Shown here in pieces: positions 13,725-15,632 of a stretch of DNA of 15,632 bases. The position numbers and the translations under genes were made by a program. The stretch covers positions 1-15,632 of the forward strand of contig CAADWU010000127.1 in the NCBI GenBank assembly GCA_900752845.1, given 5' to 3'. Below the pieces are notes generated by a model. It worked only from the letters and a program-made list of their open reading frames with translations, was not told the origin of the DNA and ran no database searches. Position 1 is the first letter of the stretch. Every line of letters begins with the position of its first letter. This DNA is from Candidatus Gastranaerophilales bacterium. Its GTDB lineage: Bacteria > Cyanobacteriota > Vampirovibrionia > Gastranaerophilales > Gastranaerophilaceae.

Positions 13725-14456
13725 ATGAACAGATTTGCGTTTACTCTTGCAGAGGTTTTGGTCACTTTAGGTATTATCGGGGTTGTTGCAGCTATGACTA
13801 TGCCGACTTTGATTGGAAATGCCAAACCTAAAGAACTTGAAGCTCAATTTAAAAAAGCTCATTCTATGCTTTCACAGGCTGTTATTACAGTTGCTGATGA
13901 AAAAGGAGTTGGCTTAAGAAAAACTTTTGCAACTCATAACGGAAAAAGTTATGCAAATGCGTCAGAAATTGCAAATGCAATATATGAACAAATGAAAGTT
14001 GCTGGTACTTGCACTTATACCGGTAAAGTAAAAAATTACAATAAATCATCTGAAAATCCCTATGTTGATTTGGGTGTTGTGAGACCTTCAAAATTGCTTG
14101 CAAATGGTATGTGCATGCAGGTTAATGTTAACGGCAATATGATTAATCTTACAATTGATATTAACGGACCTAAAAAACGTCCTAATGCTCTCGGACAGGA
14201 TATTTTTTATTTTTATATAGATGATAATGATACATTACAGCCAAAACGGATGTCTAAACTTTATACAGATGAACAGATAAAAGAAATGGAAAAAAATGAT
14301 AATCCTTTAAACAATATGACAAGTCCTCAGGCAGGAAACCCTTGTTCTGCAAAGTCAAATCAGAGAGGAAACGGTTTAGGCTGTGCTTATTATGCACTTA
14401 TAAACCAGTCACCTGATGACAGTACAAAAACTTTTTGGGAAAACTTGCCTAAATAA
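13725..14456 (+). CDS. Pseudopilin-like protein with type IV prepilin N-terminus (gene 2)
   Basis: The 243-residue protein begins MNRFA then FTLAEVLVTLGIIGVVAA. This is a five-residue leader with predicted prepilin peptidase cleavage after Ala5, Phe at +1 and Glu at +5, then the hydrophobic assembly helix. The globular part has LTIDINGPKKRPNALGQDIF at about 146-165 and a C-terminal cysteine pair (PCSAKSNQRGNGLGC), matching the plan of gene 1. The reading frame is open back to a GTG at 13602, but the ATG at 13725 gives the normal short leader, follows a GGGGAT and has its own promoter. It is expected in the inner membrane or in a pilus or pseudopilus. No other secretion or pilus assembly gene is in the window. 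It has no clear terminator of its own; the hairpin downstream is oriented for the opposite gene. Confidence 0.9.
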   Translation: MNRFAFTLAEVLVTLGIIGVVAAMTMPTLIGNAKPKELEAQFKKAHSMLSQAVITVADEKGVGLRKTFATHNGKSYANASEIANAIYEQMKVAGTCTYTGKVKNYNKSSENPYVDLGVVRPSKLLANGMCMQVNVNGNMINLTIDINGPKKRPNALGQDIFYFYIDDNDTLQPKRMSKLYTDEQIKEMEKNDNPLNNMTSPQAGNPCSAKSNQRGNGLGCAYYALINQSPDDSTKTFWENLPK

Positions 14457-14478
14457 AAAATTATAGATGTAAAAAAAA

Positions 14479-14503
14479 AGAGGTTGAATTGTTTTCAACC
14501 TCT
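14479..14503 (-). terminator. Terminator of the 14547-15374 gene
   Basis: AGAGGTTGAA (14479-14488) pairs exactly with 14494-14503 around a five-base loop. On the minus strand it is followed by a run of T. On the + strand the following bases are ACACAC, so any effect on gene 2 transcripts would be weaker. Confidence 0.85.
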
Positions 14504-14546
14504 ACACACACTTTTCTTTTCACACTATATATATTATTCTTAATTC

Positions 14547-15374
14547 TTATTTTGCTGTTGCGAATGCTGTTACCAGACCTACTGCACCACCGATAAGCCC
14601 TGCAATGAAAGGTTTGTTTTTCATTCCTTTTGCAAAAGCTTTCAGTAAGTATCCTGCTGATATTGCTGCAGCCCCGCCAAATACCGCACCGCCTGTCACG
14701 TTACCGGCAATTTTCTTGCCTCTTTCATATCTGCCTACAGGTTGACCTGTCAGTTCTGATACGTTTTCTTCTGCTGTCTTTTTATCAGCTATGCCGAGCG
14801 AAACGGTTTGCAAGAAGCCTTGAGTGAATGAACCTCTGCCGTATCGTCTGATATCATCGGTTATTGAGCAGCCATGCATTTGAGCGTACAATGTAGAAGC
14901 TCTGTTTGCTATTTCTTCATCACTTGCATCACCGTACATTGCTCTTACGCTTTCCTTAAAGTTTTGATATGCAAGTTGAATTTGTTGCTGTTCATTTCGC
15001 AATATCTTTTCATGAAGAAGGGAAGCTTGTTTTGCTATTCCTTCTTGCGGTGAATTCAATCTAAGGTCTGCATTTCGCATTTTTTGCTGTTGGCGAACCT
15101 GATTATTAATCATGAAATCCTGATATTTTTCATAATTTTTATAGTAATCTTCAAAGTTATAACCTCCGCCTGAGAACATCGGCATACTAGGATAACCGCC
15201 TCCGAAAGGACCGAAGCCTCCGCCAAAGATGCTGCCGTTCATACTCATCATCGGATTAATCATTCCGATTGGAGAATATAAATCCATATCAGTCAAATCG
15301 TTTAATGCTACCTGGTTATTGTATATATTAGGAAACATTCCATACATACCTGCAGCCATATTGAAGCCTGCCAT
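14547..15374 (-). CDS. Gly/Met-rich protein with C-terminal glycine-zipper segments, unknown function
   Basis: I do not recognise this 275-residue protein. Residues 1-75 are rich in Gly, Met, Phe and Tyr (for example SIFGGGFGPFGGGYPSMPMF at 48-67) and look disordered, with no signal peptide. Residues about 75-165 are charged and glutamine-rich (RQQQKM, EQQQIQ) and probably helical. Residues about 226-244 and 254-274 are hydrophobic and glycine-patterned (VTGGAVFGGAAAISAG; AGLIGGAVGLVTAF), suggesting a hairpin that enters a membrane. GGAGG lies seven bases before the ATG and a terminator follows. A likely -10 (TATAAG) with a weak TTTAGC -35 lies upstream. It is divergent from the partial gene at 15539. 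Confidence 0.75.
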   Translation of the reverse strand: MAGFNMAAGMYGMFPNIYNNQVALNDLTDMDLYSPIGMINPMMSMNGSIFGGGFGPFGGGYPSMPMFSGGGYNFEDYYKNYEKYQDFMINNQVRQQQKMRNADLRLNSPQEGIAKQASLLHEKILRNEQQQIQLAYQNFKESVRAMYGDASDEEIANRASTLYAQMHGCSITDDIRRYGRGSFTQGFLQTVSLGIADKKTAEENVSELTGQPVGRYERGKKIAGNVTGGAVFGGAAAISAGYLLKAFAKGMKNKPFIAGLIGGAVGLVTAFATAK

Positions 15375-15461
15375 AACCTAACCTCCAAATTGAATTTCTA
15401 ACCTACCTTACTTATATAAAAACTTTCTTCTGAGCTAAATTGCGTTTTTAAGTCTTTTCAT

Positions 15462-15479
15462 GTTACAATTTCGTTACAA
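15462..15479. promoter_or_regulatory. Tandem GTTACAA repeat, candidate regulator site
   Basis: GTTACAA occurs at 15462-15468 and again at 15473-15479, a direct repeat with an 11-base period. This is about one helical turn, as for OmpR/PhoB-type response regulators. It lies in the divergent region between the Gly/Met-rich gene and the partial membrane-protein gene, just upstream of the latter's predicted promoter. Confidence 0.4.
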
Positions 15480-15486
15480 AAGTGTA

Positions 15487-15515
15487 TTGCGTATTAATTG
15501 AAATACGTGTAATAT
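15487..15515 (+). promoter_or_regulatory. Promoter of the partial membrane-protein gene
   Basis: TTGCGT (15487-15492) and TAATAT (15510-15515) are 17 bases apart. The spacer region contains an inverted repeat, CGTATT with AATACG, that could be an operator overlapping the promoter. Confidence 0.55.
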
Positions 15516-15538
15516 ATAGAAATAAAGAGGTATAGCGG

Positions 15539-15632
15539 TTGAAAAAGTTTTTTTCGGGTTTATTTACAATATTTATAATTGCAGCAATCGGCGCACTTGT
15601 ATATTTGCATCCGGCATTTTTCAACAGACAGA
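15539..15632 (+). CDS. N-terminus of a membrane-anchored or exported protein (partial)
   Basis: A TTG start at 15539 with AAGAGG eight bases upstream opens a frame that runs off the window end. The 31 visible residues are KKFFSG after the start, then the hydrophobic stretch LFTIFIIAAIGALVYL, then HPAFFNRQ. This is a signal anchor or uncleaved signal sequence with a short basic N-terminus. The family cannot be told from this fragment. No ATG competes for the start nearby. Confidence 0.65.
   Translation, partial: MKKFFSGLFTIFIIAAIGALVYLHPAFFNRQ

Overview
This looks like a low-GC bacterial chromosome segment with short intergenic gaps, standard codon usage and housekeeping genes on both strands. 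Two genes encode pseudopilin-like proteins whose N-termini carry the FTLAEVL(I/V)TLGIIGVVAA signature. From memory, that signature is very abundant in the non-photosynthetic cyanobacterial sister group (Gastranaerophilales / Vampirovibrionia, formerly Melainabacteria). Together with the AT-richness and the mix of GatD, CHASE2-GGDEF and TPR genes, this makes a gut Gastranaerophilales-type organism my best guess. That is an inference, and no rRNA is present to settle it. I see no tRNA, rRNA, CRISPR array, transposase or phage gene.

Layout. 1-1845: the tail of an unknown + strand gene overlaps the end of tlyA (-). Upstream of tlyA on the same strand lies pseudopilin-like gene 1, and upstream of that a tiny ORF that ends just past a run of ten C. 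1845-3804: tatD (-) is divergent from a gatD / GtrA-family pair (+) that overlap by one base. 3805-7208 (-): a calpain-like protease candidate, prolyl-tRNA synthetase, and a secreted glycine-zipper protein with its terminator. 7281-10983: an SF2 helicase with C-terminal membrane segments (-) is divergent from a TPR protein (+), and the two start from mirror-image, apparently leaderless promoters. 11007-12965 (-): a CHASE2-GGDEF diguanylate cyclase preceded by a 54-residue ORF. 13074-14456 (+): a palindrome, rpmE (L31) with promoter and terminator, then a second tiny ORF with a run of ten G, then pseudopilin-like gene 2. 14479-15632: a glycine/methionine-rich protein of unknown function (-) and the start of a membrane-anchored protein (+).

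The most interesting signal is a repeated architecture in front of both pseudopilin-like genes, which lie about 12 kb apart on opposite strands. Each has a good sigma-70 promoter, a strong Shine-Dalgarno, an ATG, a short ORF, a ten-base C or G tract, and a stop a few codons later. It then has a second promoter containing the identical string TATAATAGTGAT, followed by the pilin start. In both cases one extra base in the tract would remove the stop and join the short ORF in frame to the pilin, with no stop in between. This looks like a matched pair of phase-variable (contingency) leaders on pilus- or secretion-type proteins. The two short ORFs are not obviously homologous, and the tract lengths could also be affected by sequencing or assembly error.

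Functional themes are translation and RNA (TlyA, ProRS, L31), cell envelope (GatD, GtrA-like, pseudopilins, secreted glycine-zipper protein), signalling (CHASE2-GGDEF) and nucleic-acid processing (TatD, helicase). Few genes look like parts of one pathway. The clearest co-transcribed pairs are gatD with the GtrA-like gene, and the 54-residue ORF with the diguanylate cyclase.
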